Below are positions 46,263 to 55,476 of a stretch of DNA of 64,000 nucleotides, piece by piece (the first letter of the stretch is position 1; each line of letters begins with the position of its first letter). Source of the stretch: Atopobium fossor DSM 15642 (GTDB taxonomy: Bacteria; Actinomycetota; Coriobacteriia; Coriobacteriales; Atopobiaceae); NCBI RefSeq assembly GCF_000483125.1, contig NZ_KI519553.1:157114-221113 (forward strand), given 5' to 3'. Made by a program: the position numbers and the translations under genes. Under the pieces are notes generated by a model that searched no databases, was not told the origin of the DNA, and saw only the letters and a list, made by a program, of their open reading frames with translations.

Positions 46263-47327
46263 ATGAGTAAAGTTCTTGTAGCAATGAGTGGTGGTGTAGA
46301 TTCTTCGGTTGCTGCTCAGTTATTGCTTGAACAAGGACATGAGTGCATTGGTGCCACTATGATGCTGGCGCGCAATAGTACCTGCTGTCGTTTGGAAGAT
46401 GCTATTGATGCAAAGTCAGTTTGTATCAAATTGGGTATTCCACATCTTACGTTTGATCTTACTCGTGAGTTTGACCAAGAAGTTATCAAACGTTTTGTAG
46501 ACGGTTATGCTGCAGGAGCTACACCTAATCCCTGTATTCAATGTAATCGATGGCTTAAATTTGGTTTGCTGTGGAAACGTGCTCAGGCGTTAGGTTGTGA
46601 ATATATTGCAACAGGGCATTATGCTCGTACTCAGCGTGACGAGAATGGCATCATGCAGCTATATGCTGGTGCGGATGTTCTTAAAGATCAGAGTTATGTC
46701 CTGTATCCAGCAGTGCCCGAGGTACTTGAGCATTTGCTTCTTCCGCTTGGTGATATTGCATCTAAAGATGAGGTTCGTGCAATAGCTACGCGCTGCGGTT
46801 TTGATAATGCCCACAAGCATGATAGCCAAGATATTTGCTTTGTTCCCGATGGAGATTACGCTGGTTTTCTTGAGCGTCAGGAGGGCTTTGACTCTCGTGC
46901 GGGCGATATTGTGGATGAACAAGGTAACGTATTAGGACGTCACAAAGGCATTGCTCATTACACTATTGGTCAGCGTAAGGGGCTCAACGTTTCTCTTGGT
47001 AAACGCATGTATGTAGTGGACATCGATCCCGTGTCTCATACGGTTGTGATGGGGGATACAGATGCTCTGATGAGCCAGGATTTTGATGCCGTGCAAGCGC
47101 TGTGGCCTTCCGGTGTTTCACAAGAGGTAATCCATGCAGACGCAGTGGTGTCTTATCACGGATACCGTCATCCAGCTACGATTACTAAAACCGGAGCAGA
47201 GACATTTCACGTTCATACCGATGAACCAATTCGTGCCATTGCACCTGGTCAGTCTGCTGTGATTTATGATGGCGACCGTGTGGTATGTGGTGGCATCATT
47301 ATTAAGGGGAATCATGTACGCACTTAA
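46263..47327 (+). CDS. mnmA: tRNA-specific 2-thiouridylase
   Basis: 354 residues. It makes 2-thiouridine at position 34 of tRNA for Lys, Glu and Gln. PP-loop SGGVDSSVAA, catalytic Cys in NPCIQCN, and the second Cys in DSQDICFVPDGDY. The C-terminal part carries the beta-barrel (RKGLNVSLGKRMYV). Start is ATG behind GTGAGG. Its last 14 bases overlap queD, so the two are translationally coupled. No cysteine desulfurase is adjacent. Confidence 0.96.
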   Translation: MSKVLVAMSGGVDSSVAAQLLLEQGHECIGATMMLARNSTCCRLEDAIDAKSVCIKLGIPHLTFDLTREFDQEVIKRFVDGYAAGATPNPCIQCNRWLKFGLLWKRAQALGCEYIATGHYARTQRDENGIMQLYAGADVLKDQSYVLYPAVPEVLEHLLLPLGDIASKDEVRAIATRCGFDNAHKHDSQDICFVPDGDYAGFLERQEGFDSRAGDIVDEQGNVLGRHKGIAHYTIGQRKGLNVSLGKRMYVVDIDPVSHTVVMGDTDALMSQDFDAVQALWPSGVSQEVIHADAVVSYHGYRHPATITKTGAETFHVHTDEPIRAIAPGQSAVIYDGDRVVCGGIIIKGNHVRT

Positions 47328-47736
47328 GACAGAAGCCGCTTTTGACTCGGCACATTTTTTGACAGATTACTATGGTAAGTGTGAGAATCTCCATGGTCAT
47401 CGCTGGCGTGTGGTTGTGTATATTGAGCAAGATGACCTGCAAGAAGAAGGTACCATGAAAGATATGGTTGTGGATTTTGGTGTTTTCAAAAAGCAGGTAC
47501 GTACGTTGGCAGATAGCCTAGATCATACCTTCTTAATTGAGGAAGGTTCACTCAAACAACAAACGCTTGATTGTCTTGCCAATGAGGGTTTTACGCTTAC
47601 GATTTTACCGTTCCGAACCACTGCAGAAAATCTGGCGCGCTACTTTGCCAATCAACTCAAACAAAAGGGTCTGCCTGTGGTACAGGTAGACATGTATGAA
47701 ACGCCTTTAAATTGTGCAAGCTATCGCTGCGCATAA
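47314..47736 (+). CDS. queD: 6-carboxytetrahydropterin synthase (queuosine pathway)
   Basis: 140 residues. Zn-binding His in FDSAHFL and in NLHGHRW, and the catalytic Cys in GKCENLHGH. It converts 7,8-dihydroneopterin triphosphate toward preQ0. ATG 47314 is chosen because AAGGGGAATC precedes it, though it overlaps mnmA by 14 bases; a 16-residue upstream extension lies wholly inside mnmA. QueC, QueE and QueF are not in the window. It keeps company with another tRNA-modification gene. Confidence 0.93.
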   Translation: MYALKTEAAFDSAHFLTDYYGKCENLHGHRWRVVVYIEQDDLQEEGTMKDMVVDFGVFKKQVRTLADSLDHTFLIEEGSLKQQTLDCLANEGFTLTILPFRTTAENLARYFANQLKQKGLPVVQVDMYETPLNCASYRCA

Positions 47737-47796
47737 CGGTATTGTAATTAAAACTGTAGTAGTGTAGTGCTATTACATAGGTAAAAGGAGGTTCCA

Positions 47797-48840
47797 ATGG
47801 CGCAAAAAGCATTACAAGGCGTAAACCTTGATGGTTGGTTAATGCTTGAGTCTTGGGTGACCCCCGAACTATTTTCAAAAACTTCAACACTTGATCCTAT
47901 TGCCCTAGCAAACAAGCTAGGCAGTGAAGCATATGCGAAGCTCATGCATAAGCATGTAGAGAATTTCATTACAGAATTTGATTTTAAGCAAATGGCATCT
48001 CGTGGCTACAATGCTGTTCGCCTTCCAGTGCCCTGGTATGTATTTGGCGAACAGGGCCCTCTACCTGGTTTTCATACAGGCTATATTGAGTACGTGGACA
48101 AGGCTTTTGAGTGGGCGGAGAAGTTCGATATCAAGATTCTTGTCAATATTGTTCTTGCTCCAGGTGCCGAGAAAACCGGTAATGCGCTTCGTATGAAGAC
48201 AGACTTTACACCTGCCCGCCGTAGTGCACTGCTTGAAATTGTAGGAATGCTTGCTGCTCGCTATGTTGGACGCAGTTCATTTTTAGGAATTGAGCCTTTG
48301 GATGAGGTCGTTACCTTTCGTCGCCGTGGTTTGAGCGTTGAGCCCGGTATGCCACTTTCTCACTTGCGGAATCTGTATCGTGATGCGTATGCAGAAATTC
48401 GTAGATGTGCTGGTAATAGACCTGTTGTTGTTTTTTCTGATGCTGGTCGCCATAGTCATTGGAAGCATTTTATGGCATCGAGTCGGTATGAAAATGTTTG
48501 GCTGGATACCCATCTGTATCGTCCAACTTCCATGCCCGTCTCGACAGGCGCAGCAAATGCACAGCTTCTTTTGAGTGCAAGTAGAGAAGCGCTGGCTCAA
48601 GCGTGTACCAGTGGCTTGCCTGTTATGGTGGGTGAGTGGTCAGCTGCACTGTCTGTACCTGGTAAAACTACCACTATTGAGGGACGCATTGCACGTGAAC
48701 GCCTTTTTGTTGCTCAGCAAATGAGCTTGCTTTCTGTTTGCCCGGCATGGTTCTTCCAAACTTGGAAGACATCCAATAGATTGCCCGGCTGGGATGCACG
48801 TGTTGCTCTATCCAACTTCGAGCGCGATATGCTTCGCTAG
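47797..48840 (+). CDS. GH5-family glycoside hydrolase, cytoplasmic
   Basis: 347 residues. The fold resembles exo-beta-1,3-glucanases: GVNLDGWLMLESW at the N-terminus, YNAVRLPVPWYVFG, and GEWSAAL containing the nucleophile Glu. The acid/base segment is GIEPLDEV, where Asn of the usual GIELLNEP is Asp. There is no signal peptide, so it would act on a sugar taken up from outside. Start is ATG behind AAAAGGAGG, a strong site. It stands among tRNA and rRNA modification genes. Confidence 0.85.
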   Translation: MAQKALQGVNLDGWLMLESWVTPELFSKTSTLDPIALANKLGSEAYAKLMHKHVENFITEFDFKQMASRGYNAVRLPVPWYVFGEQGPLPGFHTGYIEYVDKAFEWAEKFDIKILVNIVLAPGAEKTGNALRMKTDFTPARRSALLEIVGMLAARYVGRSSFLGIEPLDEVVTFRRRGLSVEPGMPLSHLRNLYRDAYAEIRRCAGNRPVVVFSDAGRHSHWKHFMASSRYENVWLDTHLYRPTSMPVSTGAANAQLLLSASREALAQACTSGLPVMVGEWSAALSVPGKTTTIEGRIARERLFVAQQMSLLSVCPAWFFQTWKTSNRLPGWDARVALSNFERDMLR

Positions 48841-48849
48841 GGTTACAGC

Positions 48850-49776
48850 ATGGCAAAACAATCTGTGCAAAAAGCACCCTTCGACACTCAAAACGCTGTA
48901 GTATCCAATAAGGGCATATTATCTGTTGTGGGAACACCCATTGGCAATTTATCTGATGCCTCACCGCGTGTTATTCAAACACTTGCAGGTGCAGATGTGG
49001 TGCTGTGCGAGGATACACGTGTTACCGCTAAGCTCATGAGTCGTTTTGATATTCATGTGCCGTTGGAACGTTGCGATGATAACGTTATTGCTTCTCGTAC
49101 TCAGTCGGTACTTGAACGTTTATCTGCTGGTCAGCATATTGCTTTTGTATCTGATGCAGGTATGCCCAGCGTATCTGATCCAGGTCAATATCTAGTGGAT
49201 GCAGCTCTTAACGCTCAGTGCAAGGTTGAAGTAATTCCGGGTCCCTCAGCAGTTATTTGTGCGTTGGTTGCTTCTGGCTTTGCTATGGATCATTTCTTCT
49301 TTGAGGGGTTTCTCGCACGTAAAGCAAGTGAGCAGCTTAAACGCCTTGTTGCTCTGGCAGCTGTTCCCGGCGCACTTGTGCTATATGAGTCCCCACATCG
49401 CGTAGAGGCTACCCTTAAGAATATCGCTGAGGTATTTCCTCAGCGTCAGGTGGCATTGGTACGAGAACTTACTAAGGTGCATGAAGAAGTGGTGCGCGCT
49501 ATGGCTCCCCAGTTAGCTCAAAGCATTGCTCAGCGAGAAAACCTGCGTGGTGAGTGCGTTATTGTGATTGCGCCTCCCTCAGAGCAAGAGTGTGCACAGG
49601 TACAGGCAGATTTAATGATGGCAGGCAATTCCACCACTTTACAAGAAGCTATTGAGCAAGGTTTGCTTGAAGGTCAATCTAAGTCAATGCTTGCAAAAAC
49701 TCTTTCTAAACAATTTGATATCCCACGTTCTGAGGCGTACGACCGCATCGTGCAGTACAATCAGAATTTGCAATAA
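48850..49776 (+). CDS. rsmI: 16S rRNA (cytidine(1402)-2'-O)-methyltransferase
   Basis: 308 residues. SAM-binding hallmarks of this tetrapyrrole-methylase-fold enzyme: VGTPIGNLSDASPR, LCEDTRVTAKLM, ISDAGMPSVSDPG (here VSDAGMPSVSDPG) and PGPSAVICAL. It modifies ribosomal decoding-site C1402. A hydrophilic extension of about 15 residues precedes the domain. It starts 10 bases after the GH5 gene. Confidence 0.96.
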   Translation: MAKQSVQKAPFDTQNAVVSNKGILSVVGTPIGNLSDASPRVIQTLAGADVVLCEDTRVTAKLMSRFDIHVPLERCDDNVIASRTQSVLERLSAGQHIAFVSDAGMPSVSDPGQYLVDAALNAQCKVEVIPGPSAVICALVASGFAMDHFFFEGFLARKASEQLKRLVALAAVPGALVLYESPHRVEATLKNIAEVFPQRQVALVRELTKVHEEVVRAMAPQLAQSIAQRENLRGECVIVIAPPSEQECAQVQADLMMAGNSTTLQEAIEQGLLEGQSKSMLAKTLSKQFDIPRSEAYDRIVQYNQNLQ

Positions 49777-49824
49777 ATACGTTATAGGTGTCCATGCCAA
49801 ATCCGTCATGAGGAGACTTACGTT

Positions 49825-51432
49825 ATGGCAGATAAAAAGCCTTTTTACATCACTACGCCCATCTATTATGTAAATGCTGCACCTCACTTGGGGACAGCAT
49901 ATTGCACCATTCTTGCAGACGTGCAGGCGCGTTATCGTCGTGCGATGGGCTATGACGTGAAATTTTTAACCGGTATGGACGAGCATGGCGAGAAGGTCGC
50001 GGAGGCCGCAGCCAATCATGGTATGTCTCCACAGCAGTGGTGCGACAGCCAGGCACCTTTGTTTAAGAATTTATGGCAGCAGCTTGAGATTTCTAACGAC
50101 GACTTTATCCGTACGACGGATGAGCGTCAGTTTACAGCCGTTCAGTATCTTTGGAATAAGATGCAAGAGGCTGGTTTTTTGTATAAGGGCAGCTATGACG
50201 GTTGGTACTGTGTTCCCGAGGAAACCTACTTTACGGAAAATCAGGTACGCAAGTCTGATGAGGAGCACAAGACCGAAGGTCAGCACCTCTGTCCTGATTG
50301 CGGGCGTCCTTTGGAGCGTGTGCAGGAGGAATCTTACTTCTTTAAGCTTTCTGCTTTCCAGGAGCCTTTGCTTAAGCTGTTTGAAGAACACCCTGATTTT
50401 GTGCAGCCAGCTTTCCGCATGAATGAAGTTCGTAGCTTTGTAGAAGGTGGCTTGCAGGACCTTTCTGTTTCTCGCACCAGCTTTGACTGGGGCATCCCCG
50501 TGCCCTTTGATACCAAACATGTAACCTATGTTTGGTTTGACGCGCTGCTCAACTATATGACTGCGGTTGGCTACGGTGTAAATACGGATGAAGCACGCTC
50601 TCAGCTTGCTCATTTTTGGCCTGCTCAATATCACCTGGTAGGTAAGGATATTATTCGTTTCCATTGTGTTATTTGGCCTGCCATGCTTATGGCAATTGGT
50701 GCTTCTTTGCCTGATCATGTCTTTGCTCACGGTTTCTTGACTGTGCGTAATCCAGAAACTGGTGCAGCAGAGAAGATGTCTAAGAGTCGTGGCAATGCCA
50801 TTGCTCCTTCTGATGTTATTGATTTGTTGGGTATTGAGGGATACCGCTACTACTTTATGACCGATGTTTCTCATGGCGAGGACTCCGCTATTAGTTTTGA
50901 GCGTATGGAACAGGTATACAACGCAGATTTGGCAAATAGCTGGGGTAACTTAGTATCTCGTACCCTTAACATGAGTGCAAAATATTTTGATGGTAGTACC
51001 CCTAATCTTAATGGCTGGGTGGACCATACAGGTGTTTTGCGTGAGGTAACCGATGGTTTGGTAGAGCGTTATTGTGCGTGTATGGAGCAGTTTGATTACG
51101 TTGGTGCAAAGAACACCGTTATGGAGCTGGTTCATGCAGCCAATCACTTTATTGAAGATAGTGCCCCCTGGAATGTTGCTAAAGATGAAACTCGTACAGA
51201 AGAGCTCCGTAACATCATTGCGGATCTTTTGGAAGCTATTCGTATAAGTGCATTACTCTTTACGCCCTTTATGCCTACAACATCTGCAGAAGTATTGCAT
51301 CGTATGAGCTTGGACGACCAAATTGCTTGCAATAGTCTTTCTGAGGCTTGTACTTGGGGTGGTATTGCAAGTGAGGTAGCCGTAACTAAGGGTGATGCAC
51401 TATTCCCTAGGCTTGCTGCCAAAAAGGAGTAG
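49825..51432 (+). CDS. metG: Methionyl-tRNA synthetase
   Basis: 535 residues. The HIGH motif is HLGTAYC near the N-terminus, KMSKS is in AEKMSKSRGN, and the metal-knuckle CPDCGRPLE is in the middle. It lacks the C-terminal EMAP/dimerisation domain, as in many short bacterial forms. Start is ATG behind GAGGAGAC. The rsmA gene starts three bases after its stop, so they are coupled. Confidence 0.97.
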   Translation: MADKKPFYITTPIYYVNAAPHLGTAYCTILADVQARYRRAMGYDVKFLTGMDEHGEKVAEAAANHGMSPQQWCDSQAPLFKNLWQQLEISNDDFIRTTDERQFTAVQYLWNKMQEAGFLYKGSYDGWYCVPEETYFTENQVRKSDEEHKTEGQHLCPDCGRPLERVQEESYFFKLSAFQEPLLKLFEEHPDFVQPAFRMNEVRSFVEGGLQDLSVSRTSFDWGIPVPFDTKHVTYVWFDALLNYMTAVGYGVNTDEARSQLAHFWPAQYHLVGKDIIRFHCVIWPAMLMAIGASLPDHVFAHGFLTVRNPETGAAEKMSKSRGNAIAPSDVIDLLGIEGYRYYFMTDVSHGEDSAISFERMEQVYNADLANSWGNLVSRTLNMSAKYFDGSTPNLNGWVDHTGVLREVTDGLVERYCACMEQFDYVGAKNTVMELVHAANHFIEDSAPWNVAKDETRTEELRNIIADLLEAIRISALLFTPFMPTTSAEVLHRMSLDDQIACNSLSEACTWGGIASEVAVTKGDALFPRLAAKKE

Positions 51433-51435
51433 TTT

Positions 51436-52350
51436 GTGTATTCACCTCTTGCAACACCTACAGCAACACGTACTGCTCTCGAAGAGTTTGGTCTTGCCAC
51501 CAAAAAACGGCTTGGCCAGAATTTTTTGGTGAGCGACCACGTTATTGGTCATATTTGTGAGCTTGCCAAACTGGATGCTTCTTCGAGCGTTGTACTTGAA
51601 GTTGGTCCTGGTATTGGTACGCTTACGGCAGCATTGTTGCCACGAGCTCGTGCAGTGTGTTCTATAGAGGCAGATCCAGAGCTTCCTCAAGTCTATGCAT
51701 CTACGCTTGCTCAAGATGGCGATAAGTTCGCACTGGTGCAAGCCGATGCGCTTAAGGTAACCCCCTCTATGATTGCAGAGGCCTTAGCTCCTGTAGTAGG
51801 TAGTGGGGCAGACAGTTTACCCAATATCTTTGTTGCAAACCTCCCATACCAAGTTGCTGCAACTGTGTTACTTAAGTTTTTTCAGCAAATTCCTACGCTT
51901 TCTCGCGCGGTAGTTATGGTTCAGGCAGAGGTGGCAGATCGTATTGCAGCTGCGCCGAACACCAAAGCATATGGTGCATATACAGCTAAGCTTGCGCTTT
52001 ATGGCGCCGTTTCGGGTAGATTTGAGGTTGGACCAGGGAACTTTTTTCCGCCACCTCATGTCAACTCTTCTGTTGTGCGCATAGATCGCACTACGGCAAT
52101 ACATCCTACAACGCAAGAGTCATTGAGAAAATCAGAATTGGAGCAGGTTACTCAGGTTATTGATGGTGCTTTTGCACAACGTCGCAAAACGTTACGTAAC
52201 TCTCTAAGCTCTTCGGGATTCTCAAAAAGTGTTATTGATGCAGCTTGTGAGGCATGTGAAATCAATCCTGCTGCTCGTGCAGAAACACTTACTGTTGCGC
52301 ACTTTATTTCTCTTGCTTTTGCGCTAAAACAGTCAGAGTACTGTGCGTAA
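51436..52350 (+). CDS. rsmA: 16S rRNA (adenine(1518)-N6/adenine(1519)-N6)-dimethyltransferase
   Basis: 304 residues. KKRLGQNFL at the start, SAM motif LEVGPGIGTLTAALL and catalytic NLPYQVA (N-L-P-Y). This methyltransferase marks late small-subunit assembly. Start is GTG 51436 behind AAGGAG, overlapping the metG end region. The TatD gene follows after 10 bases, a common metG-tatD-rsmA set with order changed. Confidence 0.95.
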   Translation: MYSPLATPTATRTALEEFGLATKKRLGQNFLVSDHVIGHICELAKLDASSSVVLEVGPGIGTLTAALLPRARAVCSIEADPELPQVYASTLAQDGDKFALVQADALKVTPSMIAEALAPVVGSGADSLPNIFVANLPYQVAATVLLKFFQQIPTLSRAVVMVQAEVADRIAAAPNTKAYGAYTAKLALYGAVSGRFEVGPGNFFPPPHVNSSVVRIDRTTAIHPTTQESLRKSELEQVTQVIDGAFAQRRKTLRNSLSSSGFSKSVIDAACEACEINPAARAETLTVAHFISLAFALKQSEYCA

Positions 52351-52360
52351 AGGGGGGTAT

Positions 52361-53443
52361 ATGACAACACAGATTCAAGAACTCTGGGCTTTTCAAAAAG
52401 AAGCTTTGCATAAAGCTATACGCAAACAAGGCGTGCAGTCTGCTTTGGGTATTTTTGAGGAAAACCTGTTTTTTGATAAGAAACATCGCCCAGTGCCTGC
52501 CGCTCGTCCTTTGGCTCCTGTAGCAGATACCCATGGTCATCTTGCGAGCTACAAAAAAACTACTGCTGCTGTGGCACTTACTCGTGCAGCTTTAGCTGGC
52601 GTGCACATGTTGGTGGTGCCCTTGGATCCAGTGGATGAAATTCCACGCAAATTTGTGACGGTAGCAGCGTGCAATACTTGGATTGATGAGCAGATAGAAG
52701 AAGCACATATACTTCTAGATCTCTGTATGCAGGAAGGATTGTCTATTCCAGAAATTCCAGGATACGAAGACGCAACTCAACTGTTGGACAGTATCTATGT
52801 GGTGGCAGGTGCTCATCCCTATTCTGCTCAGGCTTATGTGGATGCACCTAAGCAAGCACGTGCCAAGCTCGAGGAGTTTCTCGATAGTCCACGCTGTGTG
52901 GGCATAGGAGAAATTGGTATTGATTTTGGCCCCTACAATGAGTTATCTGCTCAGGTTCAAAAGCAAATCTTAATTAATCAGTTACATATTGCACAAGATC
53001 GTGAACTGTGTGTGGAATTACATGTGCGTGATGCGCCCGAGCCAAATAATGCAGCGGCTCACGAACTTGTGTTGGAAGCATTGAGAGAAACAGGTATACC
53101 AAAACAAGGTCTTGAACTGCATTGCTACACAGATGGACCTCAGGTATTGCAACCCTTCATTGATCAAGGTGTCTATGTGGCATTTGGCGGGGCCTGTACG
53201 TTTAAGCGTTCAGATGATATTCGTGAGGCCCTGGCAATAACTCCTCTTAACCTTATTTTGTCCGAGACAGATTCTCCGTATATGGCACCCGTTCCTTTGC
53301 GTGGTCAAGAGTGTGAGACAGCCATGATTATGCATACGGTAGATAGCATTGCTCAGGTTAAGGAGGACACTGGATTGGTTACGCGCAAACAAACCTACCA
53401 AGCTTTATGGGATAATGCTTGTAAATTTTTTGTACGAGCGTAA
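52361..53443 (+). CDS. tatD: TatD-family metal-dependent hydrolase (DNase-like)
   Basis: 360 residues, longer than the usual 260 because of an N-terminal extension of about 55 residues and an insert after residue 80. The first metal motif is ADTHGHLAS (usually DxHxHL), followed by GEIGIDFG and the late Asp in SETDSPYMAP. ATG 52361 is chosen because GGGG precedes it. It sits behind metG and rsmA. Confidence 0.9.
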   Translation: MTTQIQELWAFQKEALHKAIRKQGVQSALGIFEENLFFDKKHRPVPAARPLAPVADTHGHLASYKKTTAAVALTRAALAGVHMLVVPLDPVDEIPRKFVTVAACNTWIDEQIEEAHILLDLCMQEGLSIPEIPGYEDATQLLDSIYVVAGAHPYSAQAYVDAPKQARAKLEEFLDSPRCVGIGEIGIDFGPYNELSAQVQKQILINQLHIAQDRELCVELHVRDAPEPNNAAAHELVLEALRETGIPKQGLELHCYTDGPQVLQPFIDQGVYVAFGGACTFKRSDDIREALAITPLNLILSETDSPYMAPVPLRGQECETAMIMHTVDSIAQVKEDTGLVTRKQTYQALWDNACKFFVRA

Positions 53444-53500
53444 AAAAATGAGTTACTTTGAGCAGTACTGACATTTTACTATCGATAAGGACGTCGGTTC

Positions 53501-54682
53501 ATGACCTATTTTGTTAAACCACATCGTCGTTTTATGCTCAGCTTATGTGTGCTGGCATTTGTGCTGTTACAGGTACTGAGCGTTGGAGTTGCTATTGTAT
53601 ATGCAATAGGCTCTTATATAGTCACCCTTACTGATCCGGATACTAATATTGTCATGTTGCTGGTTATTGGTATATCTGCTTTGGCGAGTGTGTGGGCTTT
53701 GTACCTGCTTGGTGGCAAGCGTGCCATAGCTTTTCATAAAGAGGACCTGCTTTATACACTTAAACACAGTAAGTACCTAATTGTGCTGGCATGTCTGCAA
53801 TTGCTTCTTTCCCTGACCACTATCTTTTCTGGTGAACAAGCTGTTATAAGTACTTGGCCCATTGCTATGGCGCAAACCTTCTTTATCTGCGTTTTTGTGG
53901 GCATTTCTGAAGAAGCGACCTATCGCGGCATTATCTTAGGTGGTTTACTTGCACGTTTTGGTAAAACACGCAGAGGGTTTAATGGAGCCATTTTGGTCGC
54001 CGCACTTATTTTTGGTGCTGCACATATTACACCTGGTACAGAGCTCAATGCTGTTAATATTGCACAACTGGTGCTTAAGGTTATACAGACGGGTATCTTA
54101 GGACTGTTTTTCTCGGCATTTGCAATAAAGCGTACGAGCTTCTGGGGTTCTTCACTCATTCATTTCTTATGGGACTTTATCTTGCTGTCTGGTGCGGCGC
54201 TTGTAAAGCAATCTGTCGAGATAAGCTATACTTCGAGTGGTGAAGAGGGAGTGGCAATAGCTATTTATTACCTTGTCATTATTGTGTTGCAAATTCCTTT
54301 GATTATTAGTTCATTCCGTACGTTTAGGAGCACGTCAGCCCCTTATTGTGGCTGGCTTTCCGACGTAGTGACATTTGACGAGAATGGCAATGAATCTGTA
54401 GTAACCACCCCTCAGTTAGTTGCTGCTATCAATAATAATGAGCAGTCCGCAGAAGCAGTACTTGCCAGTATGAATCCTTCTGCACCTCAGGTTTCTGGTA
54501 TAGCACGATCTTCAATGCCTGTTGTCTCTCCTAATCAAAAATCGGTTCCTGCGCCGCCCTCTGGTTTTTATGATCTGTCTGGATTGGAAGATCCTGTGCC
54601 AAGTACCACAGACACATCTCTGCCATCAGATGTTCATATCCAACAGTCTGATGACCGTCCGCCTAGACCTATGGGCTTGTAG
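53501..54682 (+). CDS. CPBP-family intramembrane metalloprotease
   Basis: 393 residues. About seven membrane spans. The catalytic motif EEATYRGIILGGL and the later motifs FGAAHITPG and HFLWDF are in order. This is the CAAX-protease and bacteriocin-processing family. A C-terminal tail of about 100 residues is rich in Ser, Pro and Asn and probably disordered in the cytoplasm. Start is ATG behind AAGGACG. Downstream lies a hairpin overlapping comF's start. Confidence 0.9.
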   Translation: MTYFVKPHRRFMLSLCVLAFVLLQVLSVGVAIVYAIGSYIVTLTDPDTNIVMLLVIGISALASVWALYLLGGKRAIAFHKEDLLYTLKHSKYLIVLACLQLLLSLTTIFSGEQAVISTWPIAMAQTFFICVFVGISEEATYRGIILGGLLARFGKTRRGFNGAILVAALIFGAAHITPGTELNAVNIAQLVLKVIQTGILGLFFSAFAIKRTSFWGSSLIHFLWDFILLSGAALVKQSVEISYTSSGEEGVAIAIYYLVIIVLQIPLIISSFRTFRSTSAPYCGWLSDVVTFDENGNESVVTTPQLVAAINNNEQSAEAVLASMNPSAPQVSGIARSSMPVVSPNQKSVPAPPSGFYDLSGLEDPVPSTTDTSLPSDVHIQQSDDRPPRPMGL

Positions 54683-54716
54683 GGACATACCGCTACGTAA
54701 AGAAGCTACACTAGCT

Positions 54717-54762
54717 ATACGACTCCTTTGCAAACTAGCAGGGGAGTCGTATGTCTTTTTTA
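54717..54762 (+). promoter_or_regulatory. Terminator-like hairpin that covers the comF ribosome site and start codon
   Basis: ATACGACTCC (54717-54726) pairs perfectly with GGAGTCGTAT (54743-54752) across a 16-base loop. The 3' arm contains comF's GGAG ribosome site and the AU of its AUG. A TCTTTTTTA tract follows. It can be a terminator of the CPBP gene, a translational gate for comF, or both. Confidence 0.6.
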
Positions 54763-55458
54763 TCTAAACTTACCAATTCCACCAATGAGCTTCTTTGGCC
54801 TACGCGTTGTATAGGATGTAATGTGCCAGGAGAGCTCTTGTGTCCCAATTGTCAAGAAAGCCTAACGTGGGTTGATCAACAATGGGCTTGCTTGGATTGT
54901 GGCGCCCCTTTTGGATGGCTTACCTGCTCTTCTTGTGACCATAGTTGGGAGGAACTTGATGGTGTGATATGTGCTACTTCATTTATGGGGACCTGTGCTC
55001 ATATGGTAACTGCACTTAAAGATGAGCATGAGACTCGTCTTGCGGCAATAATAGCAGCGGCAATGGCAACCGCTTTGGATGAAGCTCAAGGTTGGAATCA
55101 TATTAATCTTGCAGCCATTGATGCAATCATGTTTGTGCCAGCAACTCATAAAGCGTTTGTACGACGGGGGTTTGACCATATGGAGCTCGTTGCCCGTGCA
55201 CTTAGTTCGTTTATAGACATTCCACTGGTAGATGTGTTAGTCCGCCATGAAGCGCACGATCAACGCAAACTCAACAAAGCTCAGCGTGCTGCTAATCTTT
55301 TTGGCACTATCGAACTTATTAATGAGGTATGTGCGGCTCATGTACTGCTTGTAGATGATGTAGTAACTACCGGTTCCAGCATGCGCGCTTGTGCAAAGAT
55401 TCTTAAAGTTGCAGGAGTTAATCAGGTTATTGGATGCGGCTTTTCAAGAGTATGGTAG
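54751..55458 (+). CDS. comF: ComF-family phosphoribosyltransferase-like protein
   Basis: 235 residues. An N-terminal zinc ribbon (CIGCNVPGELLCPNC then CLDCGAPFGWLTCSSC) is followed by a phosphoribosyltransferase domain with the PRPP loop VLLVDDVVTTGSSM. The family functions in DNA uptake in competent bacteria. ATG 54751 is placed by GGGGAG, though this sits in a hairpin. A structured RNA and hpf lie downstream, the usual ComFC-raiA neighbourhood. Confidence 0.92.
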   Translation: MSFLSKLTNSTNELLWPTRCIGCNVPGELLCPNCQESLTWVDQQWACLDCGAPFGWLTCSSCDHSWEELDGVICATSFMGTCAHMVTALKDEHETRLAAIIAAAMATALDEAQGWNHINLAAIDAIMFVPATHKAFVRRGFDHMELVARALSSFIDIPLVDVLVRHEAHDQRKLNKAQRAANLFGTIELINEVCAAHVLLVDDVVTTGSSMRACAKILKVAGVNQVIGCGFSRVW

Positions 55459-55462
55459 CTGC

Positions 55463-55471
55463 TGGTATAAT
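55463..55471 (+). promoter_or_regulatory. Extended -10 promoter for the RNA
   Basis: TGGTATAAT is a perfect extended -10 (TGnTATAAT). It begins five bases after the comF stop and places the transcription start at about 55477-55479, the first paired base of the RNA's closing stem. The -35 region is weak. Confidence 0.75.
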
Positions 55472-55476
55472 GTGCT

